Shown here: one piece after another, positions 44,668 through 55,439 of the stretch
How positions within the stretch are numbered: the stretch's first letter is position 1
Layout of the letters: the number at the start of each line of letters is the position of its first letter
Assembly: GCF_016808095.1 (NCBI RefSeq)
Contig: NC_068978.1
Span: forward strand, 26,485,306-26,549,305
DNA length: 64,000 bases
Direction: 5' to 3'
Source of the DNA: Vigna angularis
Lineage: Eukaryota > Streptophyta > Magnoliopsida > Fabales > Fabaceae
Notes under the pieces: generated by a model
What the model saw: only the letters and a program-made list of their open reading frames with translations
Database searches by the model: none
Told to the model about the DNA's origin: nothing
Made by a program: the position numbers and the translations under genes

Positions 44668-44941
44668 GTAAAAGAGAAAGAATGAAAGATAAAAGGAAAG
44701 AAATGAACTTGGAGACTAAGTTGTGGATGAATGAATCAGGATGACCAGAGGAGAAATGTTTGATGAAGGAAAATATATTTCCAATAAAAGGCCATCCCAT
44801 ATCACCAGGAGGCAATAAGCTATGTTTGTTTCCTAATTTCGTATCATAATACCACCCATTCAACTTTCTCACTATTTTCTTTACAAGAATGTAAAATGCC
44901 AAGAAAGTGGCAACAATCATCCAAACCCAACTTAACTCCAT
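32960..44941 (-). CDS. CYP88D-type cytochrome P450, copy B (8 exons)
   Basis: Paralog of copy A in the same orientation, likely also an ER triterpenoid oxidase. Exons (minus): 44941-44709, 43800-43311, 42385-42119, 40560-40471, 40280-40202, 38032-37926, 37843-37722 and 33050-32960. Lengths and phases equal copy A; 1,479 nt, 492 residues, no stop in frame. Motifs: anchor in residues 5-23, [13 protein letters not shown] hinge, FAAHETT in the I-helix, EMLR in the K-helix, RWD then [11 protein letters not shown] at the haem. Exon 1 differs from copy A at about nine of 233 bases. Residues FSSGHPDSF are closer to CYP88D6 as I recall it than copy A's FFSDHPDSF. Introns are much enlarged: intron 1 has a MITE, intron 5 (2,169 bp) a dispersed repeat, and intron 7 (4,671 bp) a complete solo LTR. 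An in-frame upstream ATG at 44980 would add 13 residues (MHETNSIGQYNSK). I prefer the ATG at 44941 because copy A shares it. Whether intron 7 is removed efficiently cannot be judged from sequence. Confidence 0.9.
34740..35800. repeat. GAGCGTTCGTCC minisatellite in the solo LTR
   Basis: About thirty copies of a GTGAGCGTTCGTCC core are joined by variable linkers (TTAAGTGTTTCGTT, TTGGCTTTG, AAACAGTGATATA). Spacing varies from about 20 to 28 bp. Nearly every core keeps both CpG sites. Confidence 0.9.
36606..36621 (+). other. LTR hairpin, variant stem (intron 7 solo LTR)
   Basis: TCATCC-ACTT-GGATGA lies at the position of the Tekay LTR hairpin, between GATGA and GAGCAG. The bases differ from the Tekay stem but pairing is kept. 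Confidence 0.5.
38937..39805. repeat. Unclassified dispersed repeat in copy B intron 5
   Basis: About 870 bp of sequence with base composition unlike the surrounding intron (GGACCTAGGATTGTAG, TAAGGAGACACCTGGATC) accounts for most of the size excess over copy A intron 5 (423 bp). I found no clear terminal repeats or target-site duplication and no protein, so the class is open (perhaps an LTR or TRIM fragment). Confidence 0.45.
40755..40815. repeat. (AT)n microsatellite in copy B intron 3
   Basis: About 60 bases of AT dinucleotide. The much longer copy A tract in the same intron is at a different place. Confidence 0.95.
44078..44572. mobile_element. CACTA-like MITE in copy B intron 1
   Basis: A 495-bp segment starts CATTAGTGAAAAA and ends TTTTTCTACTAGTG. 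It is full of TATTATGATAGG/CATCATAATA motifs in both orientations, the same layout as the subterminal regions of the CACTA element at 5693-10014. It is absent from copy A intron 1. The flanking triplets (ATT and AAT) do not match, so the exact ends are uncertain. Confidence 0.65.
44607..44662. repeat. (AT)n microsatellite in copy B intron 1
   Basis: About 56 bases of AT dinucleotide, between the MITE and the exon 1 donor site. Confidence 0.95.
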
Positions 44942-45130
44942 TTTAGAATTATACTGACCAATGCTGTTGGTTTCATGCATCAATGAATTGCTGCTATATA
45001 TATACTTCGTGAAATTAATTGACCTTTGAAATGTTGATAAAAAAAAATTGACTTTGAAAATTGCAATAACGTGCAGGGCAGTGAAATCCTTTGCATTTAA
45101 TTGATTATGAATTGTTTTGTGAACACTTTT
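44942..45130 (-). promoter_or_regulatory. Copy B core promoter and 5' leader
   Basis: A TATATATATA box lies at about 44995-45004 on the minus strand, some 55-63 bases before the ATG. Relative to copy A there is a 14-bp difference between two GCAT repeats that turns the upstream ATG from a five-codon uORF into an in-frame extension. Similarity to copy A continues to about 45120. Confidence 0.55.
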
Positions 45131-46023
45131 ATATTCTAAATCTTTTAATATTTAAAAAAAAATAATACTTCAGTTCTATCAGTTAAAAAGGAAATAGGGA
45201 TATTGTTTTTTCTCGGTATGAGAAAAAACATTCATAATTTATTAACTCATCATTTCTCTTGAAAGTTAATGCATTCAATAGACCATTCTTACTGGTTGAA
45301 AAATTATGAATGTTATTGATAAATATAATTATCACTTAAACCTTTTGACTTCTGGAGTATATTTTGAAATAAAATTGAAATTTGTATTTGACTACTTTTT
45401 ATTAGTTTTCATGAATTAATTATTTATTTCTTATATTCAATATATTATTGATATGGTTTGATAAATATATTTTGAAATATATTTTAAGATGTTGAAATAT
45501 ATTCCTTTTATCGGAGATATTGTAAGTATCGGAGCGAAGAGAAATTTGATAAAAGTTCATGACTTCCTTAGATAACTAAAGTTGTTGTGAGAGTCTCTAG
45601 TTCAAATATTATATTGATGATTATGAAAATAATTGTTTTAACATTTTCGTCGTTAAAATTATATTTGTTAGGAATGACAATGCAGAATGGATCGTGCAGG
45701 TCGACTTGTAAACACGAAACAAAAAGTGTGGGATGGATTGAATTTTAAGTTAACTGACCCATTTCGGCCGGTGTCAAGTAAGAACCATGAAATGATTTAC
45801 ACACGGACAAGTTGACAGAAAGCTATTTTTGGCTACATTCCAATGCTTGCACATGAAATGGAATGGTTGTATGTATAGACCAGCTGGAACAAAAACACTT
45901 TCGGCTACCTTCCATTTTTTTTTCTTTTCCAGCCAAAAATAAGGAACACTGGGACTGTGCAACCACATGCTAAGTAAAGTTTACCATATATTTATAAATG
46001 AAGCAAATGAAGATGGATTTCAA
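45131..46023. other. Upstream region of copy B, no gene seen
   Basis: AT-rich. A 64-codon minus-strand frame at 45774-45968 has no recognised domain. Phrases near 45690-45770 (GTGGGATGGATTG) recall a similar stretch near 50015-50040 and may be repeat remnants. Confidence 0.4.
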
Positions 46024-47399
46024 CACGCACAATAGGCTTCGGTTTAGGAGTAATCGAAGCCTATCAAAAGGCAGTGACATTTTCATAATTTAGTCAAACT
46101 TTTCTGTTTCGGTTCAAAGGGAATCGAGGCATATACACCATATGACCTCGATTAAAATTCCAATTATGCCTAACACTCTGAAAAAATTCCTACAAATTTG
46201 ACTTTTGGCCTGACAACTTTTTGAACCCTGATCTACTGCCTCGGTTCACTGGGGACCCGAGGCATATACACCATATGACGTCGGTTAAAATTCCAACCGA
46301 TGCATAACACACTAAAAAAACTTTTTGAATACTTTTCTCTCTTTATCCCTCATTCCGCACAAGCCATAAGCTTGAAGCTTCTGCCATTTCTCTTCATCGC
46401 AGCCGACCCAACGTTGGAGCAAGGATGATCTACATCTTGAGCGGAGGCAACAACCTCACGGCGACAGTGTAGAGATGGCGCGACAGGTGGCGTTCGTGGT
46501 GGCTCATGGCGGCGCAATTGATCGTTCTCTTCTTCTCTCTTCTCTTTCTGGTTCTATTCTGGTTGCAGGGAGGAGGATGCGAAATCGACGGCTCAGATGC
46601 AACGTTCATTATTCACAGCCAGTAGGCGTGGCAGAGGCGACGAGAGCACGACGAAAGTACGGCGGAGGCGCGGCGGGACACGACGATGACACAAGGATTG
46701 GAACGCGTTTTGGAGTTTTGTTGCGATATTGGGGTTAAAGTTCATATTGAGAAAGTTAGGGTTTTGAGTTTGGGGAATTTCTTTTTGGGGATTTGTTCGC
46801 ACTGTTCTAGTCCGTGAGGGTTGTTGATGGTTGCGCCAATGGAGTAGCCATGGGGGTTTTGGTGGCTAGCAACAAACTCCTTCGTAGGCTGCGTGAGCTG
46901 GATTGGTAGAGGCGAGAAGAATTTGGGTGGTGGTTGTGATGCGTTGGAGAAGAAGACTTCGCGTGGTGGCCTGTGGTGGTCCGGTAAAGGTGGCACGATT
47001 GTTGGGTGGTGGTCCGATGTGAGAATGAAGTATTAAAGATTGGTGGGCACCTTGTTATCAAGCTTCTCGAGAGTGCAAGCAAAAAAGCAACCTAGACGGT
47101 GGACGCAATTCATAACCGATTGATCTCGCGAGAGGCAGAAAAGCTGACGAAACCAAACGTAAAAAAAATAAAATAAAAAACACTTTATTGCCTCGGTTCA
47201 GGTCCCAACTGAGGCAGTAGAGTCCGAGATACTACCTCGGTTCAAAAGGAACCGAGGCGAAAACCTACCCCTCTTTGCCTCGGTTGTGAACCGAAGTAAA
47301 AAGCCTATCCCTTTTTGCCTCACCTGTATATGCCTCGGTTCAAGAACCGCTGCCTATTGACGAAAATAATCGCTGTCGTTTTCCTTGACTGCACTAGTG
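46024..47399. mobile_element. CACTA derivative with GCCTCGGTTC subterminal repeats
   Basis: The right end reads GACTGCACTAGTG, a CACTA-type end. The left end CACGCACAATAGGC is diverged. Subterminal arrays of GCCTCGGTTC and its complement lie at 46035-46280 and 47190-47350. The interior (46330-47160) is GC-richer with overlapping ORFs on both strands (46475-46738 plus; 46742-46996 and 46807-47082 minus) and a CT-rich leader-like stretch. None of these ORFs is recognised, and they may be captured sequence. Flanking triplets do not match, so the left boundary is approximate. Confidence 0.6.
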
Positions 47400-47599
47400 A
47401 AGGTATGGAGGTAAAAGAGTCCTTCGCTTGAAAGAATATTTAAATACTTGGTGCAGAAGAGTAAAGACCACGAAAACTTAGGAAGAGCTACTGGAAACAC
47501 ATTTTCAGATCAAGAAAGTAATAGAAAAGAGATAGGGGAGCATGTTGGGTTTTAGTAGAGAGAGTTATCATGTCCATTTGTAGTATAGTTTTAGTTCTC

Positions 47600-48450
47600 T
47601 TGTCTTTTATTTTTCGGGTTGTCTTTGTAAAACTTAGTTTCCATCTCGTTTACTGTTAGATTAACTTGAAATTTTGATATATGATTCTTAAGATATATTG
47701 ATTTTCTTTTACTGCTTGAATTATTAATTGGATGTCCATGCGTAAAGAAATTAAGTTCACATTTTTTAGGAAGCTGATCACCACTTTATTTCTGTTTCTA
47801 AATTGTCTTTGTGAAAACATCAATTCCCACCTCATTTATCGTTAGATTAAGATGAAATTTTGATATATGGTTCCTAAAATATATTGATTCACTTTGACCA
47901 CTAAAATTATTAATTGGATGTATTTGCTTAGTGAAATTAATTTCACATTTTTAAGGGAGATGATTACCAGTATTTGCGTTTATAAATTGTCTTCGTAAAA
48001 CATCAATTCCCATATCATTTATCATTAGATTAATCTTAAATTTTGATATATAGTTTTTAAGATATATTTATTCAATTTGACTGCTCATATTATTCATTGG
48101 ATGTTTGCGCTTAGTGAAATTAATTTTGCATTTTTAAGAGATTTTTGTTTCTAAATTTCTTCGTAAAACATCAATTATCACCTCGTTAATCATTAGATTA
48201 ACTTGAAATTTTGATATATAGGTCCTAAGATATATTGATTCACTTTGACCACTAGGATTTTTAACTGGATGTCTATGCTTAGAGGAATTAGTTTCTCATT
48301 TTTGAGGGAGATTAATACCACCTTACATATGTTTTTGAGTCATTTCGGTAAAATTAAATTTTTCGCTTCATTAATTGTTGGGTCAAGCTGAACTTTTTAT
48401 AGTGGGTGTTAGACATATCTTTAGTTTGATTGGTAAGATTTTAAATTGGA
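47600..48450. repeat. Diverged tandem repeat, about 184-bp unit, about five copies
   Basis: The ordered phrases GTCTTTGTAAAAC, GTTAGATTAA, TGAAATTTTGATATAT and TTAATTGGATG recur at about 47622, 47805, 47989, 48157 and 48346. The last unit is more diverged. The array probably belongs to the LTR-like sequence that follows. Confidence 0.7.
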
Positions 48451-48699
48451 ATCCTGTAGTTAGAACATTTTTTACAAGCAACATTCTAGTGATTTAGGTT
48501 GTTGATAACTTTGACCTTTGTTGTTTGTTTGGTTCATAACATTTTTCACAGTTATCCAATTGAGTTGATTCTTTTTGCACTGCGTTACTCATTCAATTAC
48601 AGTTAATTTGAATGCAAGAACATACATTTTTTAGTTTTATGGAGCTACAATTGTTTTTCTAAAGTCCCAAATGGTTCATACATATGTTGTTAAGTTGTT

Positions 48700-49150
48700 G
48701 TGCAATATATACTTAAGAAAGTGATATGAGAGAATCTATGATGAATGCATTTTATTGTATGAGTTTTTCCAAGAATATCGTGGAGAACTTTGTGATGGTA
48801 ATTCATTAGTGTACGCATTGATGTGGGACTCTTGATGTTGGAGGTTATCTTGACACTCTAATAACCATCTAGTCTCAATTAGAGAAGGATCAGGTATGTG
48901 ATGAGAGGAGCAGAAGGTCTTAGTGTATGAGCCTTGCTTTGGCCATAAACTTTAACGAGCTAACCTTGTGGATGACATGATGTATTGCATTGGCAATGAC
49001 TCTGTAAGAGCAGTGAAGGCCACCACAAGTACATATCTCCTCGAGATTTCACATGAATGCTTCATTTAGATGGTCGAGTCTAATATATCTATTGTATGAT
49101 AATGTGATTGTTAGATTATATATTAATAGCCTTATGCTTGCATAACGAAT
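48700..49150 (+). repeat. LTR fragment, Tekay-related
   Basis: Contains the block conserved among the window's LTRs: GGAGGTTATCTTGACACTC, the AGTCTCAA phrase and GTGATGAGAGGAGCAG, in the same order as 24820-25100. More diverged than the complete element and without the terminal LTR end. Confidence 0.65.
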
Positions 49151-49159
49151 TATCTTTTC

Positions 49160-49982
49160 TATAACACCCCATTTCAGGATGTCACGAGTAGATATGAAGC
49201 GAGTTAAAAGTTGTAAGATTAGATCTCTAATACCATCACGAAAAAACAGAAAGAATAAAACATTATATCATCTTTAAAATTTATTCAAAAATAAAGATAA
49301 ATAAAATCCCAAGTTATCCCAGTCCTCTTGCCGTTGTACACAAAATGATGGGCATATGCATTATCACTTGCTCCCCTATAACACGTATGTTATATGATCA
49401 TCACACACAATAAAAAAAACTAAAGAGTTACGTTTAAGAAAATAAAAGTCTTTGTAGATCCATGGCATATACATACTACACACTGATAATATAAGTAAAA
49501 ACAAATAAAACACTTAAAGTATCATTCAAGATTTGAAGACATGACCACTAGCCTCACAAAGAGTTTTCACCAATTAAGCTACACAACACTTGTGTAAAAC
49601 ATGCACTTTTCTTATTAAATAACCATAAGTCACATTACACATCACTTTCAAACATGAAATTTCCTCGGGTCTTACAAGCTCACCCTTGATTTTGTGTTTG
49701 TTCTTTTATCCATATTTTTATTTGTTTTCATTGATCATCTTAATGGTCTGAGCTGATGAGGTTGCTACAAATGATCTAGTACAAGACAAGGGAAATGCAA
49801 CAATGTAATGAAGGAAAAATTCAGTCACCCCTAAGTTTTAGTTAAAAATAAATATATGTACTTTCTTAGAAGTGTCAAAATTTTGTAACTATTGCAATTA
49901 TACTTTGAATAATTATAATAAATTTATGTTCATCAATGATATGCTTTAATTATTGATTATGTGTGAAAATGGGATGTTACAT
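49160..49982 (-). repeat. Inverted LTR fragment of the same family
   Basis: Starts TAACACCCCATTTCAGGATG, the complement of an LTR 3' end, and carries the complemented TGAGCTTGT/GGGAGCAAG region. The right limit is the phrase GGGATGTTACA at 49972-49982, so the fragment may be a small inverted unit. Lies head-to-head with the fragment at 48700-49150. Confidence 0.5.
49377..49394 (-). other. LTR hairpin, variant stem (inverted fragment)
   Basis: TATAACA-CGTA-TGTTATA (plus-strand reading) is a 7-bp stem with a four-base loop. It lies between complemented GGGAGCAAG and GATGATCA flanks, at the homologous position to the Tekay hairpin. Confidence 0.5.
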
Positions 49983-49999
49983 GTCCTACATAATCTGTA

Positions 50000-50912
50000 G
50001 TCTATGTGGGCTAACGATGGGATGGGACGAATTGGACTGTATAGTCCGCATAAATTTATATTGAAAAAAAAAATATGTTTTTAATATTAATTGGAAAGGA
50101 AAATACTTCGTGATGCAACAAGACACATTTGTAAATATTAGGTGTGTATTAATATAAGAGAAATTAACTTGTGTTTCTTATACGAGGTGAACCGACTCGT
50201 CGCAAAGATCAAGCGTCTATGAAAGTTGTGCTAAAGCTATACTGTTCCAAACGGTAATCAGTCAAACTCTAAGAAGAATGTAAAAGTGTTGTGACAATAT
50301 TTATGGTAAAAGATCTTTAAAAGTCTCAATCAATATTCCAAAAAATTTTAGAGAAAAAATTTGGTAAACTCTCTAGTTGATGGAAGTAGAATATTAAAGC
50401 ATTTACAATAGACTAGATAATACCATTAGCTAAAACCCGTACTTTGTCCAACGATGAAGTCCTTAATCAACAATTGCTATCTTTAGAGAAAAGCTTAAAT
50501 GATAAAATGTTACCTGAATGGTAGAAAATGTAAAAAGCACTTTGTTGTTCTGAACAAGCATTAAATGTTCAACGTTCAAAAACAACAAAAGTGATAAGGG
50601 AAAAGACATATATGTTGCATGCATATCTAATCTATTTTGTGCAAATTACCTACTACACGGATCCACCTTCTCTATTTGAAATATATCACAAATGAACGTT
50701 AGAGACAAAGAAGACATTCACGAAATGTTCCCTCCATCAGAAGTCGTGCCAAGAAAATAGTACAACCTACTTCTATTAAGTACTGAAAAAGCAAGTCTGC
50801 TCTAATAAGTTGACTTTAACAAACGGCTGCATCACACAACAAGACAAATAAGTCACAAGATTCAAGGCAAAAGCTCAAGTCTAACAAATATCTTTTGAGA
50901 AGCCTTTAAATA
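50000..50912. other. Unclassified repeat-like sequence, no gene seen
   Basis: Flank of the CACTA insertion, probably part of the copia-type LTR that continues at 52461. No ORF of note. Confidence 0.35.
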
Positions 50913-52460
50913 CACTACTGCAAAAACAACGTATAACATCACGCGTTCAACGTCCAACCACTGAATATTCAACGTTAAAAATAACCGGTGGAATTTTTAT
51001 AAATAAATGCAATTATTAGACGTCGTTCAGAATTGTAAAACGTCGAAGCCCCATACAATTCGACGTTCTATGATGGTAATTATTTAAACGAGCGCGCCAT
51101 TCTTTTTCTTCTTTCTTTTAAACCGCCAATCGTACGTCGAATTCTATAGGGGCTTCGACGTAATATTTGTCAGTCAGAAAGCCAAAGAGTCACCCTTTTT
51201 AATTTTTTTTCTTTTTACTTTTAAATCACCAATAGTACGTCAAACTATGAAGGGGCTTCGACGTATTATTTTTCAACCAGTTTTTTTTTTCTTTTAAACA
51301 ACAAATAATACGTCGAATTCTGTAGGGGCTTCGACGTATTAATTGTGAGCCAGAAGCCAGAAAGTAACCCCTTTTAAATTCTTTTTTCTTTTTTCTTTTA
51401 AACTACCAATAGTACGTCAAATTCTGTACGGGTTTCGACGTATTATTTATCAGCCAAAAGTTTCCCCTTTTTAATTCTTTTTTCTTTTTTCTTTTAAACC
51501 ATCAATAGAACGTCTAATCTGCATGGGGCTTCGACGTGATGGGAATTGGAGTGGTTGAATGAATTAATTGAGTGTTGTTATCAAAATCCTAAGAGATCTA
51601 TTATAGAATGATGTTTGAACGTCGAATGCCCCAGCGTTAGACGTCAAATGGTTAGTAAATTCAATAAAAATTTGAGCGGGAGATTGAAAATTCATTCACT
51701 TTATCTTAGCGCGCGAGACCCTCTTCTCTTCTCAAACTTTTCTCGAACGAAGTTTGATGACCATCATATGTAATTTGTCTTTCATTTGATACAAATGCAT
51801 GTTAATTAACTACTTTATGTATGATTTTCGTTTGTTTTGACCGATTATTTTCGTGTTCTTGTCCTTCATAGGCGCATTCTGCTTTCTCTCTCACTAGTGA
51901 CGACACTTTATTCCGACGAACCTACCTTATGAAGGTTAGTTTTAGTTTTCATTTTGAAGAACTTGTTTGTTGAACTTGTTTGTTGTGTTTTTTGTTGAAC
52001 TTGTTTGTTGTTGTTTGGTCGAACTTGTTTGTTGTTATTGTTTTGTTGAACTTGTTTGTTGTTGTTGTTTTGTTGAACTTGTTTGTTGTTGTTGTTTGAT
52101 TGATCTTGTTTGTTGTTGATTATTGTTGTTTGTTGTTGATACTACACTACACGTTCATAGTTCATGCTTTATAAAATAACAAAAACTGAAATTTGTTGTT
52201 TTTCTCCTTTTTAGGTCTAGTAGAATTGTAAAAAAAGATCACAATTAATTAAAAAAAACAAAATAAAAAATTGATTAACGTCGTATATTGACAAAATTCG
52301 ACGTTAATTTAACGTCGTATATTGACAAAATTTGATGTTAATTTAACGTCGAATTTTTTAAATTTGATGTCAATTTAACATCTCCCGATATGACGTCGAC
52401 CTTGAATTCGACGTGAAAGACTCAAAATATTCGACGTTGTACGATGATTTTGTACTAGTG
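50913..52460. mobile_element. Non-autonomous CACTA element with CGACGTATTA subterminal repeats
   Basis: Ends are CACTACTGCAAAAAC (left) and, complemented, CACTAGTACAAAATC (right). The 3-bp target-site duplication ATA is at 50910-50912 and 52461-52463. Subterminal motifs of the type TACGTCGAA and GGGGCTTCGACGT are abundant at 50940-51640 and 52270-52450. The interior has a short leader-like CT-rich part (about 51720-51760), a TTG-rich repeat, and no transposase or recognised cargo. Confidence 0.85.
51960..52140. repeat. AACTTGTTTGTTGTTG minisatellite
   Basis: Six to seven copies of TTGAACTTGTTTGTTGTT-like units of varying length, inside the CACTA element. Confidence 0.85.
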
Positions 52461-52463
52461 ATA

Positions 52464-53330
52464 GAATAAAATTTAAAGAAAGAATCAAAAGAATAGCTTA
52501 CAAAGAGAATATCATAAGAAAAGCAACTTCGTCGAGAAGAAAAAAGCACATAAGAGCTCAAGATCAAAAGAGAATATCTGAGAAGAGAAAAATGAAAAGT
52601 CGAGAAACACTTTCAAGCTTCATTGTAATATTAACTTACTATTTGTAAGTAAAAAAAAAAGAGAGAAAACAATCCAGCCAGTTTGTAGACAGTATTGTGT
52701 TAAACGTATATCCTCTCTACCAGAGTAATCGTCTAACGACTTGTAAGCAATCAGATTGATTATAAATTCTGATGAGAATTCAAACACTTGTTGTTTAACT
52801 CAGGAGAATTAAGGATTACTAGGTAACGTACCGGGGAATAGCAAAATTGTCTAGTGGAAACCAAGAGTAAGTGAAACTCAACTCGTCAAGGTAACAGGAG
52901 TTATTCGTTGACTAGGGATACCAAGAGTGGTGAAGAATACTACGCAAACAGGAGTGGATGAAACTCAACTAGGCAGCGTATTAGGGGATACCATGATTAC
53001 CTAGGGATACTAGGAGTAGTGAGAATACTTATTGTAATCTTGTTAAAGATTATAGTGGAACCCTCTAAGGTTAAAGGAGACTAGATGTAGCTCAACCGAG
53101 TTGAACCAGTATAAAAATATTTGTGCTTTTACTGTTGCATTTTCTCTCAACACTTCTCTTATAAAAACCTGTAGTTGCATTTTCGTTTTGAATATAAAAG
53201 CTTCCTATATTAAACGACTATTGATTAAAGATGAAGTCTCATTAAAACATTGCAACAAATATTCTGAATAACACTTGAAAAGAATTTATCATTTAAACTA
53301 ATCATAAGGTCGAGTGTTTGACTACTTACA
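52464..53330 (+). repeat. Ty1/copia-type LTR sequence
   Basis: Plus-strand counterpart of the inverted sequence at 3929-5692. It contains GTGGAAACCAAGAGT, GGTGAAGAATACT and AACAGGAGTGGATGAAACTC, then TAGTGGAACCCTC and GAACCAGTATAAAA as in many plant copia LTR ends. It is followed in the same orientation by copia reverse transcriptase remnants. Confidence 0.5.
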
Positions 53331-54060
53331 CAAAAATGCTTTATACTTGACGAAAGTGCTATGTCAGACATGTTGCGAAAAAGCTTTCCATGAACAGTAT
53401 TAACCCCCTCCCTCTCCCTTCTAGTGTTTTCAGGTACTTCAAATTAGTCTTGTGATTTCTTTTGGGTTTTGGTTAAATCTTGGTAAGCTTGATGAATGGA
53501 GAGATAAGGGATGTAATCTTAGCATGATACAAATGGAAGAAAACAAGAAAGGAAATAGAAAAGATGGATGACATGCACAACATATGAATGGAAAAATGGA
53601 GGTAGGAAGGTGAGTACCTTATAAAGTGTACATAACCCTAAGTTTACAATGACCCATGGTAGGTGTCTTGAAACTTTTCTTGATGCTTCAAGATAAGAAA
53701 ATAAAAGATCACTTAACAAGTTAGTTAAGCAAGCAACACTCTCACTAAAAAAACTCACAATATTTTCAAAAGCTCAAATGAATTACATTTTTCAAAGGTG
53801 TTTTTACATGATAGGAAGACTACCTTATATAATCTCAAGGAGCCACACATTTCCATCCTATCCTAAATGAGAATTTGGGACTTCTCTTAATACATGATCT
53901 TATAGAGTTTTCTTATTCCAACATAGAATAACCTATTCAAAAAGCTAAAACAAGTTTTACATTCTTCAAATTAACCTCAAATATTGAATTATTATTTAGC
54001 TTACATTATGCCTCTTGTAACTATTCCTTCTTTTGTGTTTGTAAGTGAATCTAAGATCTC
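53331..54060. other. Repeat-like spacer, no gene seen
   Basis: Lies between the copia-type LTR and the reverse transcriptase remnant. The only ORF (53519-53758, minus, 79 codons) has no recognised domain. Confidence 0.4.
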
Positions 54061-54084
54061 ATCGAAGATTGAACATGACTCTCA

Positions 54085-54500
54085 GAACTATCTTGAACTT
54101 ATAAGACTTCACTTGTTGCGAAGCATTTCACTCAAAAAGATGGTGTTGATTATAAAGAGATATTCTCACTAATTTCATAAAAGGATTCATTTAAGATTAT
54201 CGTGGCATTGATAGCTCATTATGATTTAAAGCTACATAAAATATATAGGTAATAGATTTGTCTTTCTTAATGGAGATTTTAAGGAGAATATTTATATGAA
54301 CCGGGTTATGAATAGAAGGAAAGGAAAACACGGTGTGCAAATTTTGTATGTTCAAATTTTTACTCAATTAGACGTGAACTTCATAGTTAAAATGTGAGGA
54401 AAACATCAAAGTAATCTAGCAATGGAATAGTGAAAATACTTTAAGGTATTAAGCATATGAAATTGAAGTAGCTTTATGTAAAAGGAGAAGTTCAAAAATA
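54085..54500 (+). pseudogene. Ty1/copia reverse transcriptase remnant
   Basis: With frameshifts, the plus strand reads LVAKHFTQKDGVDYKEIFS, then KDSFKIIVALIAHYDLKLH, then FLNGDFKENIYM. This is the conserved start of copia reverse transcriptase (family pattern: FTQ-G-DY-E-FSPV, AFLNG). A later stretch near 54400-54490 weakly resembles the end of the domain. Stops and lost Asp residues show it is dead. Confidence 0.75.
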
Positions 54501-55439
54501 AATAATATCAATACAACATACTAACACAAATATTATGATAGTTGACCCATAACAAACAAATAATTTACTACAACATTTATTGGACATTTTGAAAATATTG
54601 GTTGTAAGGACCAAGTTTTTCTTAGTGGTGGAGAGCATGGTGGGGACATGGTGGTCACCCACCACTTGCATTATTAGAATGCAATAATTGGGGGTGCTTG
54701 GTTACGGGGAAAGGCTTGGCAAAAGAAGGGGGGGTCTCATGATTGGGAGCATTATTGGAGTGGAAGGAGGATGATTGGGAGCATTATTGGAGTGGAAGGA
54801 GGGGAAGAGAAAAAGACGGGGGTGTGACACATCCGTGGTGGTAGCTGGGAACGGGGGAGAACTCTATCTGCATGGACTATGAAGTGCTGATCTCCAACGC
54901 TTGATGTGTGCCTCCTGGATATAACGGTTGCTACTCACACTGCTGGACGGGTTGTTGCACTTCTTTGATGGCTGGTGCTCTGCCAATATGTTGGACCGGA
55001 GAGCATCTTTCCCACTGGACTTGGAGATGGCTGGACCGTGTTGGTAGCTGCAGCTTCTTCCTTTTCTTCCAAGAGGTAAGGGGGGGCTGGATTACCTTCT
55101 TCAGATGCATTATGTGTTAGGTGTATGGATTGAATTATGCATGGTTGGTTGTGTTGAAACTGTGTTATGCTGTTTGGAATTGACTTGGGTGAGTTTGAAT
55201 TGTTATAATTGATCAATGGGAAGTAATTTATGTATGAAACCTTGTATGCTTTGGGTTGGAAGGAAATCTGGAAATTTTGGGGTTGAAAAATGGGGGTTTT
55301 CTGGGCTTCTCTGGAATCTGCGCGATTCTGCAGAATTCTGCAGAATGCGCGTACGTCCAATTTGGGTGATTCAAAATTGGACGTTCGTCCCAACAGTGCT
55401 CGACCAAATAGTGGTCGGCCTAACGTTCGTACAATTCTG

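Noticed and set aside
44942..44983. Annotating copy B from the upstream in-frame ATG
   Set aside because: The extension is absent from copy A and lies within the likely leader; the shared MELSWVW start fits the family better, so the extension is reported only as a finding.
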